21,193 bases of DNA. It comes from Treponema sp. UBA6988. Lineage in GTDB: Bacteria; Spirochaetota; Spirochaetia; Treponematales; Treponemataceae. The DNA lies in assembly GCA_002448445.1 (NCBI GenBank), contig DJYC01000052.1, positions 1 to 21,193 of the forward strand, read 5' to 3'. The notes below the pieces were generated by a model, which worked only from the letters and a program-made list of their open reading frames with translations, did not search any database and was not told the DNA's origin. This document shows positions 15,126 to 21,193 of the stretch, one piece after another. Each line of letters opens with the position of its first letter. Positions within the stretch are counted from its first letter, which is position 1. Both the position numbers and the translations under genes were made by a program.

Positions 15126-15622
15126 TTTTGTACTTCCTTTAATTTGTTTTCTACAAAAGAAGCGAATTCTTCTTCGTTTGCGCTGGTGCAACTTCCCTTG
15201 GGGATGATATAGGACTTGAGCCTTGACAGGTAAAGGATGTAATAGGATTTGTCCTGGGTAAATTTCCATATCATGTTCCATTCGTAGGTTTGGGATGTTT
15301 CAAAGCTTCCTTCTTTTTTTGTTTTTACGTTAATGTTTTCGTCTGAGAAAATGATGTTTACTTTTTGATCCAAAAATTTGCTGTTGACTTTGGGCATTAA
15401 TTTTTTAATCATGCTAATAATAAACATGAGTGCATAGAAAATTATTATAGATAGGAATGCCATGAGTAATTGAAAGTAGTCTTTTGTCTTGAAGAAGTTA
15501 AAAAAATATTTAAAGGAAATGATCAATGCAAAGACTATGTGAAGGATAATTGTGTATTTTTTTAGCATTCTGCTGCCGGCAAGTTCCAGTGATGCGTCCA
15601 GGGTGTAATTAAATTCAAACAT
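15116..15622 (-). CDS. YcxB-like membrane protein
   Basis: A 168-residue protein with the YcxB-family plan. A short N-terminal strand segment (FEFNYTLDASLELAG) comes first, then two membrane helices (about 28-47 and 56-76), then a PH-like beta domain with SQTYEWNMIWKFTQDKSYYI and YIIPKGSCTSANEEEFASFV. The family's function is unknown. The ATG at 15622 has AGAGGG just upstream; a longer frame to 15709 would cross the promoter. Its 3' end overlaps the hydrolase gene, indicating coupled expression and perhaps a joint membrane role. Confidence 0.72.
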   Translation of the reverse strand: MFEFNYTLDASLELAGSRMLKKYTIILHIVFALIISFKYFFNFFKTKDYFQLLMAFLSIIIFYALMFIISMIKKLMPKVNSKFLDQKVNIIFSDENINVKTKKEGSFETSQTYEWNMIWKFTQDKSYYILYLSRLKSYIIPKGSCTSANEEEFASFVENKLKEVQKCQ

Positions 15623-15649
15623 ATAACCCTCTTTTTGTGATTTGTATGC

Positions 15650-15678
15650 ATTATAATGGGGATATAATTTTTTTGCAA
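15650..15678 (-). promoter_or_regulatory. Promoter for the YcxB-like/hydrolase operon
   Basis: On the minus strand TTGCAA (15673-15678) and a perfect TATAAT (15650-15655) are separated by 17 bases. After the -10 comes GCATACAAATCACAAAAAG, similar to the leader of the gene at 12791. Confidence 0.72.
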
Positions 15679-15712
15679 TGAGGAATATGGGATTTGTTCT
15701 TGCCCACAATCC

Positions 15713-15870
15713 TAGCCGGGATTGGAGTGGTTGCGAAATGTGGAGAAAATTACGTCCATGTAATTTTCTCCACGCAAGTTTTTTTGCAAAAACTTGCCTA
15801 GCGTTTTATGCTAACAAATGACGCGCCCTCCATGGCGCTGCTTGTTACCGAATTAAAGCCACGGAAAGTA
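15713..15870 (+). repeat. Structured intergenic element, copy 2 (expanded)
   Basis: The left end TAGCCGGGATTGGAGTGG and right end GCCACGGAAAGTA correspond to the ends of copies 1 and 3. GTGG/CCAC replaces their stem, keeping the pairing. Its outer arm is weaker than in the other copies (AAGTA instead of AAGCGGGTA). The interior holds the first hairpin module (15740-15838). It belongs to the 395-base gene-free spacer 15623-16017. Confidence 0.5.
15740..15838. repeat. Hairpin module A (three hairpins)
   Basis: Hairpin A1: GTGGAGAAAATTAC (15740-15753), loop GTCCAT, perfect 14-base complement (15760-15773). Hairpin A2: GCAAGTTTTT-TTGC-AAAAACTTGC (15774-15797). Hairpin A3: GCGCC-CTCCAT-GGCGC (15823-15838). 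A module with the same layout but different stems follows about 128 bases later. Confidence 0.75.
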
Positions 15871-15964
15871 AGTAAAAATTGCATCCATGCAATTTTTACT
15901 TACAAGTTTTCTTTCGAAAACTTGCGGTTTTTTGTTCGAACAGTGGACGCACCATCCATGGTGC
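15868..15964. repeat. Hairpin module B (three hairpins)
   Basis: Hairpin B1: GTAAGTAAAAATTGCA (15868-15883), loop TCCA, perfect 16-base complement (15888-15903). Hairpin B2: CAAGTTTTC-TTTC-GAAAACTTG (15903-15924). Hairpin B3: GCACCA-TCCA-TGGTGC (15949-15964). It repeats module A with changed stems that still pair. It lies downstream of the galactanase stop, so it would be in that gene's 3' untranslated region. Confidence 0.75.
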
Positions 15965-16017
15965 TATTTGTTTGACAGTTTGCTCATGGCGTGCGCTCCA
16001 TAGAAGCATGAAAAAAT

Positions 16018-17979
16018 TTATTGCGGTGTTAGGACAAAGTCGTCAAGGTTGCCCCAGGAACCGGCTTTTAGGTTTACGCTTGCTCCTACTGTTGCCTTTC
16101 CGTCTGCGCCAACTTTTATTTCGCGGATGTCTGGGGTTCTGAAGTTTCTCCAGCCGTCTGCGCTTGTTTTTTCCTGGTATTCTTTGCCGCCAGATTTTGC
16201 GAAGATTTTTATGTCCTGTGCGTCCGAAGCTCCGGCATCGCCTCCGTGGATTACAAGCGAGAACTTGTAGTTTCCGGGTTTGAGTCCGGTTACGGTTTGT
16301 TCTACGCGGAAGTTTACGGCTGTGTCTGACCAGAAGTGGAGTGACTTGGTTCCACTTTTTGCGTTGTTTTTGTTGTCTTCTATTTTGAGTTCCTTCATTT
16401 TTCCGGTCAGGTCTTCCCATTTCCACATGGAAAGGTCTTTTTCTTCAAAGGAGGGGTTTTCAAGGTAGTTGGGTTCTATGACGGCAATTTTTGCAAGTAC
16501 GCTGATTCCGTCTGCACTTCCGTAGACTTTGTATTCCGCAGGGCCATTGCCGCTTGTGGTTAGGGTGGACACTTCTTTTCCGTCTTCTGTTTTTGAATTC
16601 CATGTTACGCTTGCGTTTGTCTTGGAGCCGTCGTTATTTATTACGCTTACTTCTGTTGGAAGTTCAAGGCTGTCTCCAAGGCGCACCCTTATGTTCTGTT
16701 CTTCTGCACTGTCTGCCTTTACCTGTGTGCTTGCCCCTCTTCCTGCAAGGCCGAATGTTGCAAGGGATGCGAGCGGTTTTCCTTCTGCGTCAAAGAGGGC
16801 CTGGTTGTCCCATGCGGAGCCTCCCCAGTATTTTCCTGCGTCGTCGGGGTCGTAGACTGCGGCATAGCTTGAAGCCCAGCCTGAGCCGTATTTTTCCCAG
16901 AGTAGCTGCCTTTCTTCTTTTGTGTTTCCTGGGACTGGAATCCATGCTGGTTCCCAGTAGAATACGCCCAGCGCTTTGTCTCCAAGGGATGCCGTTGCGG
17001 CTATTATTTCCCTTATGCAGTCGGCCTGTCCCTGTACGGAAACTGAGTAGGGTTTGTCTATTGCGGAGTCTTCGGAGATTGAGTTTCCTGAACCGTCAAA
17101 GTCTTGGTAGGTGTTTACATAGGAGAATTCTGCCACCATTACTTTTTTGCCGGAGAATTCTGCCACCTGCCTTAGGACTGTTTTTAGGTTGTCCAAAGTT
17201 CCGTGCCAGAAGGGGTAGTAAGAGGAAGCGAACACGTCGTAGTCCACTTCGTTGTTTTTTAGTATTTTTGCGTAGCGCAGGTATTCACCGGCTTTTTCCG
17301 GGTTTGCAAAATGAACTATTACTTTTACGTCTTTGGAAAAGTCACGCACTGCTTTTGCGCCTGCATTCATGAGTTTTGAAATTTGAAGCCAGTTTGTTTC
17401 TCCGCACATGGCACCGGTTGTTTCGTTTCCAATCTGAACCATGCCGATTATTGCTCCGGCTTTTTTTATCTGCTCAAGGCTTTCTTTTGTGTAGGCGTAG
17501 AGCGCTTCTGACTTTTCTTCTATGCCCATGCCTTTCCATGCACGGGGGGCTTGCTGCTTTGCGGGGTCTGCCCAAAAGTCTGAATAGTGGAAGTCTACCA
17601 AAAGGGGAAGGTTGTACTTTGCGGCCCTTTTGCCTATTTCCGCTGCCTTTGCGCTGTCGTTGTTGCCTCCGCCAAAGCCATTTCCGTTTTGGTCGTAGGG
17701 GTTGTTCCAAACGCGCACCCTTATGTAGTTTACGCCGTTTTCGCGCAGTGTCTTAAAGATGTCCTGGGGGGTGCCGTCCCTGTCGCGGTAGATTACTCCG
17801 CTTTCTTCCTGGGCAAGTACTGTGGAAATGTCCACTCCGCGGATGAAGGTGTCTGGAAGTCCGTTTACCTTTTTTACAAAGATTCCCGGGTTTTCAGGAA
17901 TGGTTGTTGTGACGTGGGCCTTTTTTTCGCATCCGGTGAATGCGGCTAGGCATGCAAGTGAAAATAGTATCTTGTTCAT
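16018..17979 (-). CDS. GH53 endo-beta-1,4-galactanase lipoprotein with CBM61-like module
   Basis: A 653-residue lipoprotein: short hydrophobic leader with lipobox FTGC (C17). Residues about 40-410 form a GH53 (clan A barrel) domain: FIRGVDISTVLAQEESGV, YIRVRVWNNPYD, LLVDFHYSDFWADPAKQ, the acid/base in QIGNETTGAM (E186) and the nucleophile in MVAEFSY (E284), and GVFYWEPAWIPV near the end. It hydrolyses beta-1,4-galactan side chains of pectin. An Ig-like (bacterial Ig type 4) segment follows at about 425-505. A C-terminal carbohydrate-binding module at about 508-653 (NPSFEEKDLSMWKWED to WGNLDDFVLTPQ) resembles CBM61, known from Thermotoga galactanase. No ribosome site precedes the ATG, and the promoter places transcription start at the ATG itself. 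The gene stands alone, without transporter or regulator nearby. Confidence 0.93.
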   Translation of the reverse strand: MNKILFSLACLAAFTGCEKKAHVTTTIPENPGIFVKKVNGLPDTFIRGVDISTVLAQEESGVIYRDRDGTPQDIFKTLRENGVNYIRVRVWNNPYDQNGNGFGGGNNDSAKAAEIGKRAAKYNLPLLVDFHYSDFWADPAKQQAPRAWKGMGIEEKSEALYAYTKESLEQIKKAGAIIGMVQIGNETTGAMCGETNWLQISKLMNAGAKAVRDFSKDVKVIVHFANPEKAGEYLRYAKILKNNEVDYDVFASSYYPFWHGTLDNLKTVLRQVAEFSGKKVMVAEFSYVNTYQDFDGSGNSISEDSAIDKPYSVSVQGQADCIREIIAATASLGDKALGVFYWEPAWIPVPGNTKEERQLLWEKYGSGWASSYAAVYDPDDAGKYWGGSAWDNQALFDAEGKPLASLATFGLAGRGASTQVKADSAEEQNIRVRLGDSLELPTEVSVINNDGSKTNASVTWNSKTEDGKEVSTLTTSGNGPAEYKVYGSADGISVLAKIAVIEPNYLENPSFEEKDLSMWKWEDLTGKMKELKIEDNKNNAKSGTKSLHFWSDTAVNFRVEQTVTGLKPGNYKFSLVIHGGDAGASDAQDIKIFAKSGGKEYQEKTSADGWRNFRTPDIREIKVGADGKATVGASVNLKAGSWGNLDDFVLTPQ

Positions 17980-17985
17980 GATTAG

Positions 17986-18014
17986 ATTATAAGGCCTAAT
18001 TTAAAATTTGTAAA
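17986..18014 (-). promoter_or_regulatory. Promoter of the galactanase gene, apparently leaderless
   Basis: On the minus strand TTTACA (18009-18014) and a perfect TATAAT (17986-17991) are 17 bases apart. Only six bases separate the -10 from the ATG at 17979, so the +1 would fall on the A of the start codon. No Shine-Dalgarno sequence lies between. Confidence 0.65.
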
Positions 18015-18080
18015 CGTGAAAATGACACGAGTTGACGTTTTTTTTTTAGCGGTGCGGATGGGGGGCTCTAACTTTGTGCC

Positions 18081-18182
18081 ATTCTGAGTGGAGTCAGAAT
18101 CTCAAATTGCGATATTGAAGAGAGATGCCGAATCAAGTTCGGCATGACAGTTCTTTATCAAGTTCGGCATGACACTTCTTTA
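18081..18182. repeat. REP-like palindromes and a 25-bp tandem repeat
   Basis: ATTCTGA-GTGGAG-TCAGAAT (18081-18100) is one palindrome. ATGCCGAA-TCAAG-TTCGGCAT (18125-18145) is a second. From the loop of the second, a 25-base unit starting TCAAGTTCGGCATGACA is repeated in tandem (18133-18157 and 18158-18182) with one mismatch. These look like dispersed intergenic palindromes. They fill most of the gap between the galactanase promoter and the radical SAM gene (17980-18205). Confidence 0.7.
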
Positions 18183-18205
18183 TGTTAATGGCATTGGGAT
18201 TTTTG

Positions 18206-19111
18206 TTAGTTTTGGGAGAGGGCTTTTTTGATTGCGTTTAGGACTTGCTTTTTGTTTGCTGTCCAGAGGGGGGCAACCAGGTCTTTTTTTGCGCCGTCGC
18301 CTGTTAGCCTGTGGATTACGGTTTGCGGCGGGATTAGGGGAATGAGTTCTTTTAGCATGGAGCAGTATTCTTCAAGGCTGGGGAGTTTTACGATAGAGGA
18401 GTCTTTTTTGTACAGTTCGTAAAGCTTTGTTCCTTTTAGCACGTGAAGCAGCTGGATTTTGATTCCGTCCGGAGCGGGCTTTTGTTTTGCAAGGTAGCGG
18501 ATGGTGTTTTTTGCGTCTTCTATGTCTTCTCCGGGCAGGCAGACTATTACGTGGACTATTACTTTTAGGCCTGCTTTTTTTAGCGTGTCGTAGGCTTTTT
18601 GGAATACGGCAAGGTCGTAGCCGCGGTTTATGAAGCGGGCTGTGTCTTCGCGGATGGTTTGGAGTCCAAGTTCAATCCAGACGGGCTTTGTTTGGTTTAA
18701 CTCTTTTAGAAGGGAGATGATTGGCTCTTGCAGGCAGTCGGGGCGGGTTGCTATGCTTAGCGCGACGACCTGGGGGTGCTTGATTGCCGCGGTAAAAATG
18801 GGGCGCAGCTTTTGCGCGGGGGCGTAGGTGTTTGTGAATGACTGGAAGTAGGCAATGTAGCGGCGGTCTTCTTCTTTTATGGAAGGCGGGAATTTTTTGC
18901 TTACCAAGGCTTTTGCTTTTTGAATCTGGGCATCTATGTTGCTTCCGCTTTGGGCAAAGTCTCCGCTTCCTCCCTGTGAGCAGAAGATGCAACCACCGAT
19001 TCCGCATTTGCCGTCGCGGTTGGGGCAGGTGCAGCCTGTGCTTAGGGAAAGCTTGTAGACTTTTGTGCCGAATGTTTCTTTTAGGTAGCTGTTAAGTGTG
19101 CGGTATGTCAT
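18206..19111 (-). CDS. Radical SAM protein, YhcC/TIGR01212 family
   Basis: A 301-residue radical SAM enzyme. Near the N-terminus, CTCPNRDGKCGIGGCIFC carries the 4Fe-4S cysteines; by family comparison C29, C41 and C44 are the ligands, with C27 and C36 extra. The opening YLKETFGTKVYKLSLSTG and the later FINRGYDLAVFQKAYDTLKK and HVIVCLPGE are typical of the YhcC/YtqA (TIGR01212) group, related to the Elp3-like radical SAM proteins. The physiological reaction is not established to my knowledge. The ribosome site is weak (AAAAG). A promoter at 19227-19255 gives a leader of about 110 bases containing a palindrome. Confidence 0.9.
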   Translation of the reverse strand: MTYRTLNSYLKETFGTKVYKLSLSTGCTCPNRDGKCGIGGCIFCSQGGSGDFAQSGSNIDAQIQKAKALVSKKFPPSIKEEDRRYIAYFQSFTNTYAPAQKLRPIFTAAIKHPQVVALSIATRPDCLQEPIISLLKELNQTKPVWIELGLQTIREDTARFINRGYDLAVFQKAYDTLKKAGLKVIVHVIVCLPGEDIEDAKNTIRYLAKQKPAPDGIKIQLLHVLKGTKLYELYKKDSSIVKLPSLEEYCSMLKELIPLIPPQTVIHRLTGDGAKKDLVAPLWTANKKQVLNAIKKALSQN

Positions 19112-19168
19112 CTTTTAGTCTGGCCAGTTATTTGTATCTTGGCAGGTTGAGCTTTGGGTTTTATAGAG

Positions 19169-19191
19169 ATTATCGGGTCAAGCCCGATAAT
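19169..19191. repeat. REP-like palindrome in the leader of the radical SAM gene
   Basis: ATTATCGGG-TCAAG-CCCGATAAT is a perfect nine-base stem with the same TCAAG loop and the same flanks (AGAG-AT before, ATGAC after) as the palindrome at 18125-18145, but a different stem. It belongs to the gap 19112-19447. Confidence 0.75.
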
Positions 19192-19226
19192 GACCGTGTC
19201 CTTCCTTAAAATTTAGCCTTTGATTT

Positions 19227-19255
19227 AGTATACTGCTTTATAATTGATTTGTCAT
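19227..19255 (-). promoter_or_regulatory. Promoter for the radical SAM gene
   Basis: On the minus strand ATGACA (19250-19255) and TATACT (19227-19232) are 17 bases apart. Transcription would start near 19220. Confidence 0.55.
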
Positions 19256-19279
19256 TAGCATTTTTTGCACCCCCAAGCC

Positions 19280-19360
19280 TAGCCCCGATTGGAGGGGGCC
19301 GGAGGCGTCTGCGTTAGCAGACCGCGCGCCGTAAGGCGGGCAAGCCCCGGAAAGCGGGTA
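19280..19360 (+). repeat. Structured intergenic element, copy 3
   Basis: TAGCCCCGATTGGA at the left and GGAAAGCGGGTA at the right, enclosing a GGGGC/GCCCC stem and an internal CGCC-GTAA-GGCG hairpin. Outside it, GCATTTTTT (from 19258) and AAAAAATGC (to about 19368) form a further inverted repeat. It lies between the radical SAM promoter and the end of the HD gene. The rest of that gap, to 19447, contains GTGTGCTCCAG-type sequence, like that near 15990-16001. Confidence 0.65.
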
Positions 19361-19447
19361 AAAAATGCAGCTGACTGGACACGGAGTGCCAGGCACAGTT
19401 TGACCAAGGCGTGTGCTCCAGATTAAAAGAAAAACTTTGGTTAAGAT

Positions 19448-20062
19448 TCAGTCTTCCTTTTTGCGGTCAAAGTAACCGGTGGCTTCCAGGTAGGTGCGGC
19501 GGGAACAGACCAGGCTGATGAGTTCCTGGTACATGTTGTAGTCAACTTCAAGTGCGATTGGGAAGATGAAGAATTCGGTTTCGTCGCAGTAGCGCTCGAT
19601 GAAGGCGTCGCTTGTTACAAAGCCCAGGCTTATCATGTTGCTGATTCGGTCTGCGCACTTTAGGATTTTGGCGTTTTGGCTGCCGTTTTCTATTATGTTG
19701 CGCAGGTAGTCCGGTTTTAGCTGGCCCACTTGTTTTGTTACTTCGAGGACCAGCTTTAGGACTTCCGGGCCGTCTTCGTCTGCGTTGAGGATTAAATTCT
19801 GGTCAAAGCCGGGGATGTCTTCCACAACGTCGTGGATGCATGCGGCCTTGAGCAGAATTTTGTCTATGTAGCCGTAGTCAATGAGGATGCCCATTGTATC
19901 CATCTGGTGGCGGAACATGTTGCCACCGGAAAAACGGGCCTTTCCTATAAGGGCAGTTGCAAGCTGCATGTAAGGGGCAAGGGAAATGCCCTTGAGCTTG
20001 AGCATATGATCCTGGTCCATCTGCGAAGGCTTTTCTACAGCCATATCATATTTCTTGCCCAT
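19448..20062 (-). CDS. Stand-alone HD-domain phosphohydrolase, RSH-hydrolase-like
   Basis: A 204-residue HD-domain protein. The metal-binding set is visible: H52 in MFRHQMDT, H77-D78 in AACIHDVVED, with E81-D82 following, and D138 in LKCADRISNM. The HDVVED and K-x-ADR-x-x-N-M patterns are those of the Rel/Spo (p)ppGpp-hydrolase domain. With no synthetase, TGS or ACT domain, the protein resembles a small alarmone hydrolase, though a different nucleotide substrate is possible. AGGAGG lies five bases before the ATG. It starts 23 bases after the end of valS and is probably co-transcribed with it. About 20 N-terminal residues precede the domain. Confidence 0.78.
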   Translation of the reverse strand: MGKKYDMAVEKPSQMDQDHMLKLKGISLAPYMQLATALIGKARFSGGNMFRHQMDTMGILIDYGYIDKILLKAACIHDVVEDIPGFDQNLILNADEDGPEVLKLVLEVTKQVGQLKPDYLRNIIENGSQNAKILKCADRISNMISLGFVTSDAFIERYCDETEFFIFPIALEVDYNMYQELISLVCSRRTYLEATGYFDRKKED

Positions 20063-20085
20063 ATTTCCTCCTGATTCTAGCCAGC

Positions 20086-21193
20086 CTACAGGCTTTTTAC
20101 GTAGGATTCGAGCTTTTCTATGCGGCGCTTTGTTTCTTCAAGCTTGTCTTTTTCTGCCTGAACAACTTCTGCCGGTGCGTGCTGGGCGAATTTTCCGCCA
20201 AGCTTTGCCTCGCTCTTTTGGGCGGCGGCCTTTTCCGTCTCGATTTCCTTGTTGAAGTGTGCCATAAGCTGCTCCTTGTTGACGCTTTCGTCCACAAGAA
20301 GGAATGCCTCGAAGCCTTTTCCTACGGTTCCGATGGCCTTCTCTGGTTTATCGGCAACAAATTCAGTCTTTTTGACACCCGCAAGGAGTTCAATCATGTC
20401 TGTTTTTTCTTTGATTACTTCTGCGGCGCTGCCATTTTCTATCTGGATTGCAACGTGGAGCTTTAGTGCCGGGTCAAGGCCACATTCTACGCGGAGGGCA
20501 CGGATTGCGCGGATGAGTTCCTTTAGGGCTTCGAAGCGGCCTGTTATGGTCTCGTTTTCGCGCTCCTGACTGAATTCCGGGTAGGGGGCGTCCACCAGCA
20601 TGTCTTTGTAGTCGGATGTTGGCAGGATTTTCTGCTGTCCGGCTGTGCTGCGGTTTGCGGTGATTTGGTCAAGCGGCAGTTTGCTCCAGATTTCTTCCGT
20701 TACGAAAGGAATAAAGGGGTGGAGCAGGCGGAGGGTTTCTTCCATTACGTTTAGCAGTACGGAAACTGCGCGGTCTTTTTCCCTCTCGTCTCCGTTTTTG
20801 AAGGAAAGCTTTGTTGCCTCTACGTACCAGTCGCAGAAGTCGTTCCAGAAGTATTCGTATACTGCGCTTGTTGCGTCGTTGTAGCGGTAGCTTTCAAGTG
20901 CTTCCCTGCTGAGCTTTACGGCGCGGTTAAGGCAGGTGTAGATCCATTTGTCAAGTTCGGTGAGGTCTGTGTCCTTTACCGGGATGAGGGTGCGGCCTTC
21001 CAGGTTGCCCAGAATGTAGCGGCTTGCGTTCCAGACCTTGTTGCAGAAGCGGCTTCCCATCTTGAAGGAGTCTTTGTCTACAAGTATGTCCTGTCCCTGT
21101 GCGGCCATGTAGCTCATGGTGAACTTGAGTGCATCGGCTCCGTACATGTCGATTATTTCTAGCGGGTCAATGCCGTTGCCCAGGGATTTGCTC
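20086..21193 (-). CDS. valS: Valine--tRNA ligase, C-terminal part (runs off the right edge)
   Basis: The 3' 369 codons of a class I aminoacyl-tRNA synthetase; the 5' part lies beyond the window. The first residues at the edge are SKSLGNGIDPLEIIDMYGAD, the second half of the KMSKS signature that holds the ATP transition state. DALKFTMSYMAAQGQDI and RFCNKVWNASRYILGNLEG follow, both ValRS-typical. The anticodon-binding helical domain comes next (HPFIPFVTEEIWSKLP). The end is a charged coiled coil (about the last 65 residues), a feature of ValRS that helps bind tRNA. There is no sign of truncation at the 3' end. Confidence 0.96.
   Translation of the reverse strand, partial: SKSLGNGIDPLEIIDMYGADALKFTMSYMAAQGQDILVDKDSFKMGSRFCNKVWNASRYILGNLEGRTLIPVKDTDLTELDKWIYTCLNRAVKLSREALESYRYNDATSAVYEYFWNDFCDWYVEATKLSFKNGDEREKDRAVSVLLNVMEETLRLLHPFIPFVTEEIWSKLPLDQITANRSTAGQQKILPTSDYKDMLVDAPYPEFSQERENETITGRFEALKELIRAIRALRVECGLDPALKLHVAIQIENGSAAEVIKEKTDMIELLAGVKKTEFVADKPEKAIGTVGKGFEAFLLVDESVNKEQLMAHFNKEIETEKAAAQKSEAKLGGKFAQHAPAEVVQAEKDKLEETKRRIEKLESYVKSL

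Noticed and set aside
15800..15850. GCTAAC ... GTTAC flanking a hairpin, resembling an integron attC site
   Set aside because: The 7-base core patterns (RYYYAAC and GTTRRRY) are not satisfied, and no integrase or cassette array is seen.
17122..17167. 16-base direct repeat GGAGAATTCTGCCACC in the galactanase gene
   Set aside because: It encodes the repeated peptide VAEFS near the catalytic strand. This is explained by coding sequence, with no sign of slippage or recombination.
16554..17372. Long open frame on the plus strand inside the galactanase gene
   Set aside because: Its translation is Leu/Arg-rich low complexity, which is typical antisense shadow of the well-supported GH53 gene.
1..21193. 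tRNA, rRNA or CRISPR arrays
   Set aside because: I saw no cloverleaf with a conserved T-arm, no rRNA core sequence, and no evenly spaced direct repeats with unique spacers in either strand.

Overview
Organism. The window most resembles a host-associated or rumen-type spirochaete close to Treponema. The reasons are a complete bacterial V/A-type (not F-type) rotary ATPase operon, Gram-negative style secreted and lipoprotein signals, a mid-range GC content, and plant-polysaccharide (galactan) degradation. The genus is inferred from family knowledge, not from a database search. Layout. 81-984: an XRE-type HTH gene and a PIN-domain gene that overlap by 17 bases, forming a toxin-antitoxin-like pair with a perfect 8-bp inverted repeat upstream. 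985-1273: a non-coding gap with four successive hairpins, then a good sigma70-type promoter. 1274-2173: secG, followed closely by a stand-alone PTS EIIA (PtsN-like) gene. 2293-11324: a V-type ATPase operon in the order G/H-like, C, I, K, F, E, A, B, D, ending with a UspA-like gene. Many junctions are tight or overlap as ATGA; subunit I starts with TTG and subunit F with GTG. 11325-16017 is a more AT-rich, accessory-looking stretch: a repeat-rich spacer, a DUF805-like membrane protein (-), a secreted hypothetical protein (+) divergent from it, and a YcxB-like gene plus a membrane-anchored alpha/beta hydrolase (-), followed by a 395-base hairpin-rich spacer. 16018-17979 (-): a GH53 endo-beta-1,4-galactanase lipoprotein with Ig-like and CBM61-like modules and an apparently leaderless promoter. 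18206-19111 (-): a YhcC/TIGR01212-type radical SAM gene. 19448-20062 (-): a stand-alone RSH-like HD hydrolase, directly downstream of the 3' part of valS, which runs off the right edge starting in its KMSKS signature. How it fits together. The left half is housekeeping energy and secretion: the V-ATPase couples ATP to ion flow, and SecG serves protein export. The right half has polysaccharide degradation, translation (valS) and a possible alarmone hydrolase. All genes from 81 to 11324 are on +, and nearly all from 11653 onward are on -, so the two blocks converge at the repeat-rich spacer at 11.33-11.65 kb. Most notable non-coding signals. (1) A structured intergenic element occurs three times (11401-11479, 15713-15870, 19280-19360). 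Its internal-loop sequences are conserved while the stem it closes changes in a compensatory way. (2) Between the arms of the middle copy and just beyond it lie two tandem modules of about 128 bp. Each has three hairpins in the same layout; the stems differ but remain paired, and four of the six loops carry TCCA. I could not find a convincing wholly new multi-gene system; the hairpin elements are the best candidate for undescribed biology.
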